From Billgrantia gudaonensis (GTDB lineage: Bacteria > Pseudomonadota > Gammaproteobacteria > Pseudomonadales > Halomonadaceae): DNA of 57,334 bases. Each line of letters starts with the position of its first letter. Position 1 is the first letter of the stretch. Of this stretch, positions 1-8,328 are shown in pieces. Location: positions 352,792 through 410,125 of the forward strand of contig NZ_FNES01000002.1 of assembly GCF_900100195.1 (NCBI RefSeq), read 5' to 3'. The notes beneath the pieces are model-generated. The model saw only the letters and a list, made by a program, of their open reading frames with translations. It did no database searches and was not told the origin of the DNA. The position numbers were made by a program, and so were the translations under genes.

Positions 1-377
1 GTCGCGGCCTGCACGGCCGCGCGGATAGAAACCCGGAAGGGGGTCAATTCACCGGGGCCGATCCGATGGTCGCGGGCCGCACGGATAGTAACGACAATCG
101 GCTGGCGGGCAACGCTGTGTTCCAGAGCCCCAAACAGCCTGAGGCGGCCAACAGGTGGAAGCATGTTCGATCCCCTCTTGGATCTTGCTGCCGAATGGTG
201 TTTTGGCTTGGAGTCGCACGAAAGGAGGCTTTTCCTGGGTGAACAAGGTGACTTGACGGGAAAAGTAGGCTGCCTACCTAGTCCTATATCGTCTGCCAAG
301 TCCTCACAGCCATAAGCCTCAGGCTGCCCCGCCCCGCCGCTCTTGAATCTTCCCCTCAATCTCATGCCATACAAAAA
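1..377. other. Left-end non-coding stretch
   Basis: I see no convincing gene between the left edge and the FNR-type box. Two short similar stretches occur near positions 10-30 and 69-93, sharing a GCGG/CACGGATAG core, but they are too short and imperfect to name. A 65-codon minus-strand open frame (49-246) has no recognisable family and no clear ribosome binding site, so it is not called. The segment may hold the end of an element lying outside the window. Confidence 0.4.
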
Positions 378-391
378 TTGATATAAATCAA
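378..391. promoter_or_regulatory. FNR/Anr box upstream of cytochrome b561
   Basis: The 14-base sequence TTGATATAAATCAA is a perfect match to the FNR/Anr consensus TTGAT-N4-ATCAA. It lies about 90 bases before the cytochrome b561 start codon. If it sits at -41.5, as at class II activated promoters, transcription would begin near 426. This suggests oxygen-dependent control of the b561 gene. Confidence 0.75.
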
Positions 392-480
392 CTCGTAGCA
401 TTGTGCCTTCCTGCTTCCACATTGGGTGCGCGTTTCGCCGCTAGTCTGCTTGCGGGCCACAACCAGAGAAGGAGGTTCAC

Positions 481-1011
481 ATGAGCACAGAAGCGACGCA
501 CTACGGACGCTTGACGCGCTATCTGCATTGGGCCATGGCGGTACTGTTCGCGTGGCAGTTCGCTTCGGCTGGGGCGCATGCCTGGCTGGAAGACACGGCC
601 GTGGAGGCATTTCTGTGGGCGAGCCACAAGCCGTTGGGCTTGCTGCTGATGCTGCTTGCCATCGTGCGGGTCGTTTGGGGCGTTCTCGATCGCGGTCATC
701 GGCCGCCGGCGGTCAATGCCTGGGCTAGCTTGGGGCATCTGGCGCTGTATCTGCTGATGATCGCCGTTCCCGCCGTGGCGTTGATTCGCCAGTACGGTTC
801 GGGACGTGCCTTCGAGCCGTTCGGCATTCCGCTGATGAGCGGGTTCGAGGGGGAGATCGAGTGGATGACCGCCATCGGCAGCAACTTCCATGGCCTGTTC
901 GGCTGGGTGTTGCTGGTGCTGGTGGTCGGCCATGTGGCCATGGCGCTGTGGCATCGCCACGTCGGCAACCCAGAAGTCATGTCACGCATCACCGGGCGCG
1001 GGATTGACTAG
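481..1011 (+). CDS. Cytochrome b561 family protein
   Basis: This 176-residue inner-membrane protein belongs to the bacterial cytochrome b561 (CybB-like) family, di-haem four-helix proteins that pass electrons between quinol and partners in the membrane or periplasm. Four hydrophobic helices are visible (about residues 14-32, 45-65, 82-102 and 137-158). Histidines fit haem ligation: His16 in the first helix, His49 near the second and His151/His157 at the end. The start has a strong AAGGAGG ribosome site. A perfect FNR/Anr box upstream suggests induction at low oxygen. Its electron partner is not evident from the neighbours. Confidence 0.85.
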   Translation: MSTEATHYGRLTRYLHWAMAVLFAWQFASAGAHAWLEDTAVEAFLWASHKPLGLLLMLLAIVRVVWGVLDRGHRPPAVNAWASLGHLALYLLMIAVPAVALIRQYGSGRAFEPFGIPLMSGFEGEIEWMTAIGSNFHGLFGWVLLVLVVGHVAMALWHRHVGNPEVMSRITGRGID

Positions 1012-1163
1012 CCGGTCCGTTCGGCGAGTCGGCCGGTTGTCGTGCCGGTTGCGCAAGGCGACATCTGTTGCCTGTTGCCTTGGTGTCGCCGCTGCGGCGC
1101 TGGACGAGCCGGGGCGTCGTGGCCTTGTTATGCTGTGGGCCATCACCCCGGCAGGAGCGTCCC

Positions 1164-1754
1164 ATGACCGAAACGACCCCGTTCGAGAAAGCGATGGCGG
1201 CGCTGGATGCGCTGCACGCCGAAGACCCGCGCCAGGTCACCGTGGCCGGTGAGCCCCAACCCCAGGAGCTGTGGCATGCCGGTCGCATGAGCGATTGGCT
1301 GGAGCGGTTGCACGCCTCGCCCGATGAGCTGATACGCTTGGCGGTGCGCGGCCAGCACTTGCAGCGTTGGCAGGTGCCGCGCAGCGATTACCCGGAGGGG
1401 CGGGTGGGCTATCTCACCTGGCGCCGCGACCAGGGCCAGCGGGCGGCCGAGACCACGGCACGGCTGATGGTCGAGGCCGGCTACGACGAAGCGCAAGCCG
1501 AGCGGACGGCGCGCATGATCCGCAAGCAGGGGCTCGGGCGCGACCCCGGCACCCAGGCGGTGGAGGACTGCGCCTGCCTGGTGTTTCTGGAGAACTACTT
1601 CGCCGATTTCTCGAAGCAGGTAGATCACGACCACCTGATCCGCATCGTGCAGAAGACCTGGAAGAAGATGTCGCCGCGCGCTCATGAGCTGGCCCTGGGC
1701 CTGCCCATGAGCGACGAGGCGCGTGCGCTGGTGGAAGAGGCGCTGGCCGGATGA
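1164..1754 (+). CDS. DUF4202 family protein
   Basis: A 196-residue soluble protein resembling the DUF4202 family, whose function is not established. The sequence begins with a helical segment on the pattern of FEKAMAALDALHAEDP and has several conserved-looking His/Asp residues (GRMSDWLERL, RAVRGQHLQRW, DCACLVFLENYFADF, DHDHLIRIVQKTW). The acidic and His pattern is reminiscent of HD-like helical proteins, but no catalytic assignment can be made. The start ATG was chosen because GCAGGAG precedes it; an upstream in-frame start at 1068 would add 32 residues unlike the family. It seems to be transcribed alone. Confidence 0.65.
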   Translation: MTETTPFEKAMAALDALHAEDPRQVTVAGEPQPQELWHAGRMSDWLERLHASPDELIRLAVRGQHLQRWQVPRSDYPEGRVGYLTWRRDQGQRAAETTARLMVEAGYDEAQAERTARMIRKQGLGRDPGTQAVEDCACLVFLENYFADFSKQVDHDHLIRIVQKTWKKMSPRAHELALGLPMSDEARALVEEALAG

Positions 1755-1757
1755 ACG

Positions 1758-2801
1758 TCATGGCACGGCGCAGAGTCCCTCGGTCGTCTCGCAGGGCTTG
1801 CCGTGGTGCAGGGTGAGGCGCCTTTCATTGAGGTTCATGACCACGCTGAAGAGCGTTTCCATGCGCTCGTCGGGGGGCTGGTCGAGATTCTCGTGGCGGC
1901 AGATCGACTGTGGCTCCCCGTGGTGATCGCTGAGCACGCCGAAGAGAGCATCTTCGCCGATCTCGGTCGTGTCGGGAAGCGCCTGCAACAGGGCGTCCAG
2001 CCTGGCCAGGCGCGGGCGCGAGTCGGGCCGGGGGAAGTCCTCCACCTGGCAGGTCACGGTGGGCTCGACGAAGTGATTGGTGTGGGTGACGATGCCGCCG
2101 CGGGGCGGGAGACGCCCGGGTTCGCCGGGATGCACCTCGAGCCCGCCGGCTCGTCCATCGCGACTGGCCAAGAGGAAATGCGCGGGGGAGCAGACGCGGT
2201 CGTGGGTGGCCACGCGCAGGGCGCTGTCGAAGTCGGGACTTTCCAGCATCTTGCGCAGGGCGACGTGGATCGGCAGGCCCGTGCCGCAGGTTTGCGAGCG
2301 AATGGCGTTGAGGCAGACGCCGATGCCGGCGGCGTTGAGCCCGATCTTGGCCACCATGCCGGCCTCGCCGACGCTCACCAGCGAGGGCGCGTCGGCGAGG
2401 TCGATCTTCAGTGCCACCACGTTGTCGAGCTGGTCGGCGCGCCAGTCCCAGTTCTGGGCCAGCCATTGGTCTCCATGGCGTTGCAGGGCGAAGGCCGAGC
2501 AGCCGCCGCTGGCCTGGGTCAGCGAGATTTCGCTGCGGCAGTTCAGCGTCAGAATGTCCTGCCAGTCGAGCCCGGCGCCGTCGGCAATGCCGTGCATTTC
2601 ATCGAGGATGGCGGGAAAGCCGCGCTCGATCATCGCCGCGAAGCGTTCGGCTTCGCGGCGAGCGGCCTGCCAGCGCAGCCCCACGAAGTCGTGGAACAGG
2701 CGGTCGTAGACCGCCACGCTGCGCTGGATGCGTGACGCGTGGGCCCGGCCGTGGGCCAGGCCAACCGCATGGCGGCTACCGCTGAGTTCGGTGAGTTGCA
2801 T
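1758..2801 (-). CDS. C45 family autoproteolytic acyltransferase/hydrolase
   Basis: A 347-residue protein of the peptidase C45 / acyl-CoA:6-aminopenicillanic acid acyltransferase family (Ntn-hydrolase fold). These proteins are made as precursors and self-cleave before a catalytic cysteine that becomes the new N-terminus. Here the likely cleavage is between Gly100 and Cys101 in the motif GGCSAFAL, preceded by the usual region DILTLNCRSEI. Penicillin synthesis is not expected in a bacterium like this; substrates of bacterial members are mostly unknown amides. The gene starts three bases after the stop of the dienelactone hydrolase gene, so the two are probably cotranscribed. Confidence 0.8.
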   Translation of the reverse strand: MQLTELSGSRHAVGLAHGRAHASRIQRSVAVYDRLFHDFVGLRWQAARREAERFAAMIERGFPAILDEMHGIADGAGLDWQDILTLNCRSEISLTQASGGCSAFALQRHGDQWLAQNWDWRADQLDNVVALKIDLADAPSLVSVGEAGMVAKIGLNAAGIGVCLNAIRSQTCGTGLPIHVALRKMLESPDFDSALRVATHDRVCSPAHFLLASRDGRAGGLEVHPGEPGRLPPRGGIVTHTNHFVEPTVTCQVEDFPRPDSRPRLARLDALLQALPDTTEIGEDALFGVLSDHHGEPQSICRHENLDQPPDERMETLFSVVMNLNERRLTLHHGKPCETTEGLCAVP

Positions 2802-2804
2802 GGA

Positions 2805-3563
2805 TTAGAGAATCTCCTCCAGGAAGTCGGTGAAGGCGGCCCAGGAAGCCTTGTCGGCGCGTTCCTGGTAGCGCTCGGTGTCGAACACGCTGAAGGCGTG
2901 CGGGGCACCGGAGTAGATTTCGACGGTGTAGGTCAGCTCGGCGTCTTCCAGTTCTTCCACGAGAGTGGCCACGTCGGCCATCGGCACGGCGGTGTCGGCG
3001 CCGCCGTGGGCGATCAGTAGGGGCGGCGTGTCTTCCGGCCACGACTGATCCTCGGGCGTGCCCAGGCCGCCGTGAAAGCTGGTGTAGCCGACTACGTCGT
3101 CCGCCTGGCCGGAGCGGGCAATCTCCAGGGCCACGGTGCCGCCGAAGCAGTAGCCCATCACCAGGGTGGAGGTCGCGGCGCCCCGGTCGCGGGCCTCGGC
3201 GAGCCCGCCCAGCGTCAGCTCGCGCATGCGCTCGCGGTCGCTATAGAGTGCATTGGTGGCCTCCTGGCGCGCTTCGGTGGTCTTGGGCCGGTTGCCCTGG
3301 CCGAAGAGATCCACGGCGAAGGCGTCATAGCCGAGTGCGGCGAGCATGTCGGCGCGCTGGCGTTCGTAGTCGTCCAGGCCGTTCCAGTCGTGAACGATCA
3401 GCACCGTGCCCCGGGCCATGTCGCCGCCCGAAGCGAAGTAGCCCTCGAAGGTGTCGTCGCCGATGTCGTAGCTGACGTCCTCGCCGGCCGGTTCGAAGGC
3501 ATGAGCGCCGGTGGCCAGACCGAGAGCGCAGAGCAGAGTGAGTGAGGTTGTCAGCGGGCGCAT
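2805..3563 (-). CDS. Exported dienelactone hydrolase family protein
   Basis: A 252-residue alpha/beta hydrolase of the dienelactone hydrolase family. The triad is visible: nucleophile Cys139 in GYCFGG, Asp190 in HGGAD and His222 in GAPHAF. Residues 1-22 look like a signal peptide (hydrophobic core ending AHA), so the protein probably acts in the periplasm. The frame stays open far upstream, but the signal peptide and the GAGGAGG site just before 3563 fix the start. The true substrate is unknown; many family members hydrolyse esters unrelated to chloroaromatic breakdown. It leads a two-gene operon with the C45 protein. Confidence 0.85.
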   Translation of the reverse strand: MRPLTTSLTLLCALGLATGAHAFEPAGEDVSYDIGDDTFEGYFASGGDMARGTVLIVHDWNGLDDYERQRADMLAALGYDAFAVDLFGQGNRPKTTEARQEATNALYSDRERMRELTLGGLAEARDRGAATSTLVMGYCFGGTVALEIARSGQADDVVGYTSFHGGLGTPEDQSWPEDTPPLLIAHGGADTAVPMADVATLVEELEDAELTYTVEIYSGAPHAFSVFDTERYQERADKASWAAFTDFLEEIL

Positions 3564-3677
3564 GTTGGCCTCCTCGTGATGTGGCTGGGTCCGAACCCCC
3601 AGTATAGGCAGAAGGGGATAGGGCCGAGACAAGCGTTGGCGCGGCCGGCTTGTATTTTGACGCCTGGCCTTCCAGAT

Positions 3678-3694
3678 TAAGGGGGCAACCCTTA
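3678..3694. repeat. Inverted repeat in leader of the ABC binding-protein gene
   Basis: TAAGGG and CCCTTA flank a five-base spacer, ending 28 bases before the start codon of the amino-acid binding protein. It could be a regulator site or a small leader hairpin. The sequence alone does not tell. Confidence 0.35.
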
Positions 3695-3722
3695 CCCATG
3701 AGCCAACAGTGAGCGGAACAAC

Positions 3723-4928
3723 ATGAAAAAGAGCGTATTGGCGATGGCGGTGGCAGCGTCCAGCGTGGCGTTTGCCGGCGCCGTGCAGGCAGAAGTGAAG
3801 GTGGGTTTCCTGGGCGGTTTCACCGGTGGCATCGAGAGTCTCACGCCGCCCATCTTCGACGGGGCCAAGCTGGCCGTTTCCCAGGTCAACGAGCAAGGAG
3901 GCATTCTGGGCGGCCAGGAACTGGTGATGCCCAGTGGCGACACTACCTGCGGCGATGCCTCGGCCGCCTCCAATGCGGCGGATCGCATGGTCAACTCCGA
4001 GGAGGTGACGGCCATCGTGGGCGCCCTGTGCACCGGGGCGACCATCGCAGCGGCGAACAACGCGGCGATTCCCGGCGGCGTGGTGATGGTGTCGCCGGCC
4101 TCCACGGCACCGGCGGTGACCGATCTCGAGGACAACGATCTCGTCTTCCGTACCGTGCCGTCCGATGCCTTCCAGGGCGAGATGCTGGCCAAACTGCTGA
4201 TCGAAAAGGGCATCGACACGGTGGCGGTGACCTACGTCAACAACGACTATGGCCGCGGCCTGGCGGATTCCTTCGTCGCCACCTACGAAGCCGAAGGGGG
4301 CACCGTCGCCGAGAACCTGGCCCACGAGGACAATCGCGCCGACTACCGTTCCGAGCTGGGTTCCCTCTCGGCCACCGGCGCCGAGACCCTGGTGGTGCTG
4401 GCCTATGCCGACACGTCCGGGCAAACGGTGCTGCGCCAGGCCTACGAGAGCGGCATGTTCACCCAGTACGTGGGGGCCGACGGCATGGTCGGCGACAGCC
4501 TGGTGGGCGCCGTGGGTGACGACGTGCTCGAGGGCATGATCGCCACGCGGCCCGGCAGCCCCGACCTGCCTGGCACGCCGCTGTTCGAAGAGCAGGCACG
4601 AGCCGCCGAGATCGACCCCGGGGCGGTGTTCGCCGCCCAGGCCTACGACGCGGCCTTCCTGCTGGCACTGGCCATCGAACAGAACGGCAATGCCGAGCGC
4701 GAAGGGCTCTCCCAGGCGCTGCGCAGCGTGGCCAGCGAGCCCGGCGAGGTCATCCTGCCCGGTGAGTGGGAGAAGGCCGTGCAACTGATCGCCGATGGCA
4801 AGGAGATCAACTACGAAGGGGCTTCGGGTCGTCACGAGTTCGACGACAACGGCGACGTGCCCGGCGTGGTGGTCGAGATGGCCGTGGAAGACGGCGAATT
4901 CGTGCGCAAGAGGCAGCTGGACCTGTAA
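3723..4928 (+). CDS. Branched-chain amino-acid type ABC transporter substrate-binding protein
   Basis: A 401-residue periplasmic binding protein of the LivJ/LivK (Peripla_BP_6) type. A signal peptide spans about residues 1-23, ending VQAE. The mature part opens with VKVGFLGGFTGG. Two cysteines in the first lobe (DTTCGD and GALCTG) fit the disulfide common in this family. It should deliver its ligand to the LivHMGF complex encoded 3 kb downstream on the other strand. The ligand could be a branched-chain amino acid, an amide, urea or another polar molecule; it cannot be read from the sequence. The gene is monocistronic, with its own terminator, as suits a highly expressed binding protein. Confidence 0.88.
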   Translation: MKKSVLAMAVAASSVAFAGAVQAEVKVGFLGGFTGGIESLTPPIFDGAKLAVSQVNEQGGILGGQELVMPSGDTTCGDASAASNAADRMVNSEEVTAIVGALCTGATIAAANNAAIPGGVVMVSPASTAPAVTDLEDNDLVFRTVPSDAFQGEMLAKLLIEKGIDTVAVTYVNNDYGRGLADSFVATYEAEGGTVAENLAHEDNRADYRSELGSLSATGAETLVVLAYADTSGQTVLRQAYESGMFTQYVGADGMVGDSLVGAVGDDVLEGMIATRPGSPDLPGTPLFEEQARAAEIDPGAVFAAQAYDAAFLLALAIEQNGNAEREGLSQALRSVASEPGEVILPGEWEKAVQLIADGKEINYEGASGRHEFDDNGDVPGVVVEMAVEDGEFVRKRQLDL

Positions 4929-4950
4929 CTGCCCGGTGCCATGCCGAGCC

Positions 4951-4983
4951 AGCCCCGGTGGGATGCCACCGGGGCTTTTTCTT
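4951..4983 (+). terminator. Rho-independent terminator after the ABC binding protein
   Basis: An 11-bp perfect stem (AGCCCCGGTGG with CCACCGGGGCT) closes a four-base loop and is followed directly by TTTTTCTT. It lies 22 bases after the stop codon. Confidence 0.9.
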
Positions 4984-5142
4984 GTCTGATGTCATGACCC
5001 GGCGATGAGTCGCTTGAATCTGCTGTACGGTGCTGTAGGTTACAAGTCGCCTAACGAATAACGATACAACGGCTTCCCCTGACGGTGTGACTGGTCATCG
5101 GGCGCAGACCCGAGCCTCCAATTCGAACAAGGAACGACACCC

Positions 5143-6930
5143 ATGATTTCACGCCGTCTTCACTTCATCACAGCCAACTTGCAGGTCAAGATCCTGCTGC
5201 TCGTTCTCATGCCGTTGATCGTTTCCTCTTCCTGCCTGCTGCTGGTCGAGGGGTACGAACGCGTCCAGGCGAACGAGGCGCAGATCGAACAACAGCGCGA
5301 CCTGCTCCTCGAGTCGCGCCAGCGCGGCGTGCGCAGCAACGTCGAACTCGCCGTCTCCATGGTCGAGCGGATCGCCGCCACCGTCCCCGATACCGAAGAG
5401 GCCCAGCAGCGCGCCATCGAGCTGCTCGAGAGCCTGCGTTTCGAGAACGACAACTACGTCTTTGCCTACCGGGCGGACGGCGAGATGCTGGTTCAGCCGG
5501 CCGCCCCCGATAGCGTGGGCACCAACATGCTCGATGCCACCGATGCCAATGGCAAGCGGATGATTCGCGACATGGCGGAGCTCGCCGCCCAGGGCGGCGG
5601 CTACTACCAGTACGAGTGGCCGCATCCCGGCACCGGCGAGCCCGAGCCCAAGCACTCCTACGCGGATCGCGTCGAGGCGTGGGACTGGGTGATCGGCGCC
5701 GGCGTCTACGTCACCGACATCGAAACGGCGATGGTCGAGATCGAAGAGGCGGCCGTGGATCAACTCGTGGCCTCTCTCTTTCGGCTCTGGGCCGTGGGCA
5801 CCGTGGCCAACCTGATCATTGCCGCCCTGGCCATGTGGCTGGCACGGCGCACCGTCAATCAGGTGCGTTACACGGCCTCGACCATCAAGGAGATCGCCAG
5901 CGAGGTGGCAGCCGGCAAGGGCGATCTGACCCGGCGCCTGACGGTGCGTAGCCGCGACGAGATCGGCGAGCTGGGCGAGCAGTTCAACGCCTTCCTGGCG
6001 CGCATGCAGGCGATGCTCGGCGACGTTCGCCGCAGTGCGACCTCGGTGTACTACGCGGCCAACGACATCGCCCAGGGCAGCGAGGAGCTGGCCACCCGAA
6101 CCGACCAGGCCGCGGCCAACCTGCAGGAAACCTCATCGGCCATGGAGGAGATCACCTCCACCGTGGAGAATACCTCCACCCAGGCGCAGCAGGCCGATCG
6201 ACTGGTCGCCTCCACCGCCGAAGTGGCCGAGCAGGGTCAGTCGGCGATGCAGGAGGTGGAACGAACCATGGATGACATCAACCAGTCTTCGGCCAAGATC
6301 GGCGACATCGTGTCGATGATCGACTCCATCGCCTTCCAGACCAACATACTGGCGCTCAATGCCTCGGTGGAGGCGGCACGTGCCGGCGAGCACGGTCGCG
6401 GCTTCGCGGTGGTGGCCCAGGAAGTGCGCAAGCTCGCTCAGCGCTCGGCGGATGCCGCCCGCGACATCAAGCAGTTGATCGATTCGTCGGTGTCACAGGC
6501 ACAGGACGGTACGCGTATCGTGCAGCGCGCTGGCGAAACCATGCGCGGGATCTTCGACAGCGTGAACCAGGTCACGGCGGTGATCTCCGAGATCAGCGCC
6601 GGCTCGCGGGAACAGAGCGTGGGTATCGGCGAGGTCAACACGGCGGTCAGCCAGCTCGACACCATGACCCAGCAGAATGCCTCCATGGTCGAGCAGAGTT
6701 CGAACACCGCGGCGCAGATGCGCCGCCAGGCCGAGCAGCTCAACGAGCTGATCAGCGGCTTCGTGCTGGGTGATGCATCGGAAGGGCCGAATGCCCCGCC
6801 GCGCCAGCCAGGACCCGCGCTCGGCCTGCCTTCTCCGGCACAGACACAGCGCGACCCCAAGCCGGAACCGAAGCCGCGCCACGCATCGCCCGAGGAGGCC
6901 GAAAGCGAACCCGAGTGGGAGACTTTCTGA
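5143..6930 (+). CDS. Methyl-accepting chemotaxis protein with single Cache domain
   Basis: A 595-residue inner-membrane chemoreceptor. Order: transmembrane helix 15-36, periplasmic single-Cache domain about 40-205 ([15 protein letters not shown] and [15 protein letters not shown] are typical), second transmembrane helix about 210-233, HAMP 234-287, then the coiled-coil signalling domain with the conserved hairpin tip ([20 protein letters not shown], about 396-415). A proline-rich linker of about 45 residues leads to the C-terminal pentapeptide EWETF, the type of tail that tethers CheR and CheB, so this receptor probably assists its own methylation. sCache domains often bind small carboxylates; the ligand here is unknown. 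It lies between the ABC binding protein and the permease genes. Confidence 0.93.
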   Translation: MISRRLHFITANLQVKILLLVLMPLIVSSSCLLLVEGYERVQANEAQIEQQRDLLLESRQRGVRSNVELAVSMVERIAATVPDTEEAQQRAIELLESLRFENDNYVFAYRADGEMLVQPAAPDSVGTNMLDATDANGKRMIRDMAELAAQGGGYYQYEWPHPGTGEPEPKHSYADRVEAWDWVIGAGVYVTDIETAMVEIEEAAVDQLVASLFRLWAVGTVANLIIAALAMWLARRTVNQVRYTASTIKEIASEVAAGKGDLTRRLTVRSRDEIGELGEQFNAFLARMQAMLGDVRRSATSVYYAANDIAQGSEELATRTDQAAANLQETSSAMEEITSTVENTSTQAQQADRLVASTAEVAEQGQSAMQEVERTMDDINQSSAKIGDIVSMIDSIAFQTNILALNASVEAARAGEHGRGFAVVAQEVRKLAQRSADAARDIKQLIDSSVSQAQDGTRIVQRAGETMRGIFDSVNQVTAVISEISAGSREQSVGIGEVNTAVSQLDTMTQQNASMVEQSSNTAAQMRRQAEQLNELISGFVLGDASEGPNAPPRQPGPALGLPSPAQTQRDPKPEPKPRHASPEEAESEPEWETF

Positions 6931-6935
6931 GATCG

Positions 6936-6966
6936 GCGGTCCGCTGGCATTACGCCAACGGACCGC
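6936..6966 (+). terminator. Stem-loop after the chemoreceptor gene
   Basis: GCGGTCCGCTGGC pairs with GCCAACGGACCGC (one mismatch) around a five-base loop, six bases after the chemoreceptor stop codon. No T-run follows, so termination efficiency is uncertain. Confidence 0.5.
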
Positions 6967-6984
6967 GACCATGCCGCTCGAACG

Positions 6985-7012
6985 ACCGGCCCGGGAACTG
7001 CCCCGGGCCGGT
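6985..7012 (-). terminator. Stem-loop after livM
   Basis: ACCGGCCCGGG pairs perfectly with CCCGGGCCGGT around a six-base loop, just past the livM stop codon. It is a GC-rich 11-bp stem without a clear T-run, probably the 3' end structure of the liv operon. Confidence 0.55.
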
Positions 7013-7017
7013 TGCGT

Positions 7018-8328
7018 TCAGTCGTGGTACTTGACCTTCTCGGGCAGCAGCCCCTTGGGCGCGAAGCGCAGCACCAGGGTGATCAGCAGCCCGATGACGA
7101 AGACCCGCGCTTGCAAGGCACGGCTGTCGAGGTTGCCCGGCGAATCCCAGCCGAACCAGGCCTGGCCGATGTCCGCCGCGAAGTGCATCAGGAACAGTGC
7201 CAGGGGCTCGGACATGATCCAGATGATGTACACCGCCACGGCACCGAAGATCGTGCCCAGGTTGTTGCCGGGGCCGCCGAGAATGACCATTACCAGCACC
7301 AGGAAGGTGTGGTTGAGGGGCAGGTAGCCCTGCGGATCGAACAGGCTGTTGAACGAGCCGAGCACGCCGCCGCCGATGCCCATCAGGATGCAGCCCAGCA
7401 CGAAGATCTCCAGTCGTCGGCGGTTGATGTCCTTGCCCATGGCGGCGGACGATATCTCGTTGTCGCGGATGGCGCGGATCATGCGTCCCCAGGGAGCGTG
7501 GTAGGCGCGGTGCAGCAGGAAGAAGATGGCGGCGATGATGACCGCGGTGAGCGACAGGTAGAGTGCCCGGGCCAGGGTGAAGCCCAGCTCTGCCGGGCCC
7601 GGCGTGGGCCAGGGCAGCGGCGAGACGGTCGCGGTGCCGCGGGTCAGCCACTCGGAGTTCTTGAGGAAGGCCTTGATGATCTCGGCGATGCCCAGGGTGG
7701 CGATGGCCAGGTAGTCGCTGCGCAGCCCCAGGCAGATCTTGCCGATGAAGTAGCCCATGCCGCCCGCCAATGCGCCGCCGACGATCCAGCCCGTCCAGGC
7801 CGGCAGCCCCAGGCCGCCGACGAAGTCGACCCGGCTATGGATCTCTTCGGTGACCGAACGCAGCTCGCTCATGACCACCAGATAGAGCAGTACGGCCACG
7901 ACCACCGCGATCAACGTGCGCCATCGCTTGGGTAGGCCGAGACGGTCGAGGCGTGTCGCGCCGACGACCACCAGCACGGCGGCGACCAGGTAGAGCAATG
8001 CCAGGCCGAGCTCACCGGGCAGTTCGCTGGCCCAGAAGGCTTCGTTGACGGGGACGCTGAACAGCATCGCCGAGAAGCCGCCCAGGGCGACGAAACCCAT
8101 CACCCCGGCGTTGAACTGGCCGGCATAGCCCCACTGGATGGTCAGCCCCAGCGCCAGGATGGCGTAGCAGGCCGCCTCCACCAGCATGCGCGTACTGTAG
8201 GCTCCCCCCATCACGGCGTAGACGCCGAGCACGACCACCAGCAGGGCGGCGAACAGCGCCAGTTCGCGCTTGGGCAGGCGCGAGGGAGCGGCAACGAGGT
8301 CGGAGCGTGGTTCGTTTTGCGTGCTCAT
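7018..8328 (-). CDS. livM: ABC transporter permease, LivM type
   Basis: A 436-residue inner-membrane permease of the LivM family, partner of LivH in a branched-chain amino-acid type importer. After a hydrophilic N-terminus of about 25 residues come many hydrophobic helices and the family motifs AIATLGIAEII and the cytoplasmic coupling loop around WGRMIRAIRDNEISSAAMG, which contacts the ATPases. It is at the long end for the family, with an extra helical part near residues 145-190. The start was set at the ATG whose A overlaps the last base of the livH stop (TGATG). It is the last gene of the livGFHM cluster. Confidence 0.88.
   Translation of the reverse strand: MSTQNEPRSDLVAAPSRLPKRELALFAALLVVVLGVYAVMGGAYSTRMLVEAACYAILALGLTIQWGYAGQFNAGVMGFVALGGFSAMLFSVPVNEAFWASELPGELGLALLYLVAAVLVVVGATRLDRLGLPKRWRTLIAVVVAVLLYLVVMSELRSVTEEIHSRVDFVGGLGLPAWTGWIVGGALAGGMGYFIGKICLGLRSDYLAIATLGIAEIIKAFLKNSEWLTRGTATVSPLPWPTPGPAELGFTLARALYLSLTAVIIAAIFFLLHRAYHAPWGRMIRAIRDNEISSAAMGKDINRRRLEIFVLGCILMGIGGGVLGSFNSLFDPQGYLPLNHTFLVLVMVILGGPGNNLGTIFGAVAVYIIWIMSEPLALFLMHFAADIGQAWFGWDSPGNLDSRALQARVFVIGLLITLVLRFAPKGLLPEKVKYHD

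Noticed and set aside
3640..3662. Sigma-54-like sequence before the ABC binding-protein gene
   Set aside because: TTGGCGCGG looks like a -24 element, but the -12 GC is not at the ten-base spacing.
3564..4835. Upstream extension of the dienelactone hydrolase frame
   Set aside because: The extension is antisense to the ABC binding-protein gene. A signal peptide and ribosome site fix the hydrolase start at 3563.
5020..5130. Possible sigma-28 promoter for the chemoreceptor
   Set aside because: The region has CTAACGAATAACGATA but no TAAA-N15-GCCGATAA arrangement, so I could not support it.
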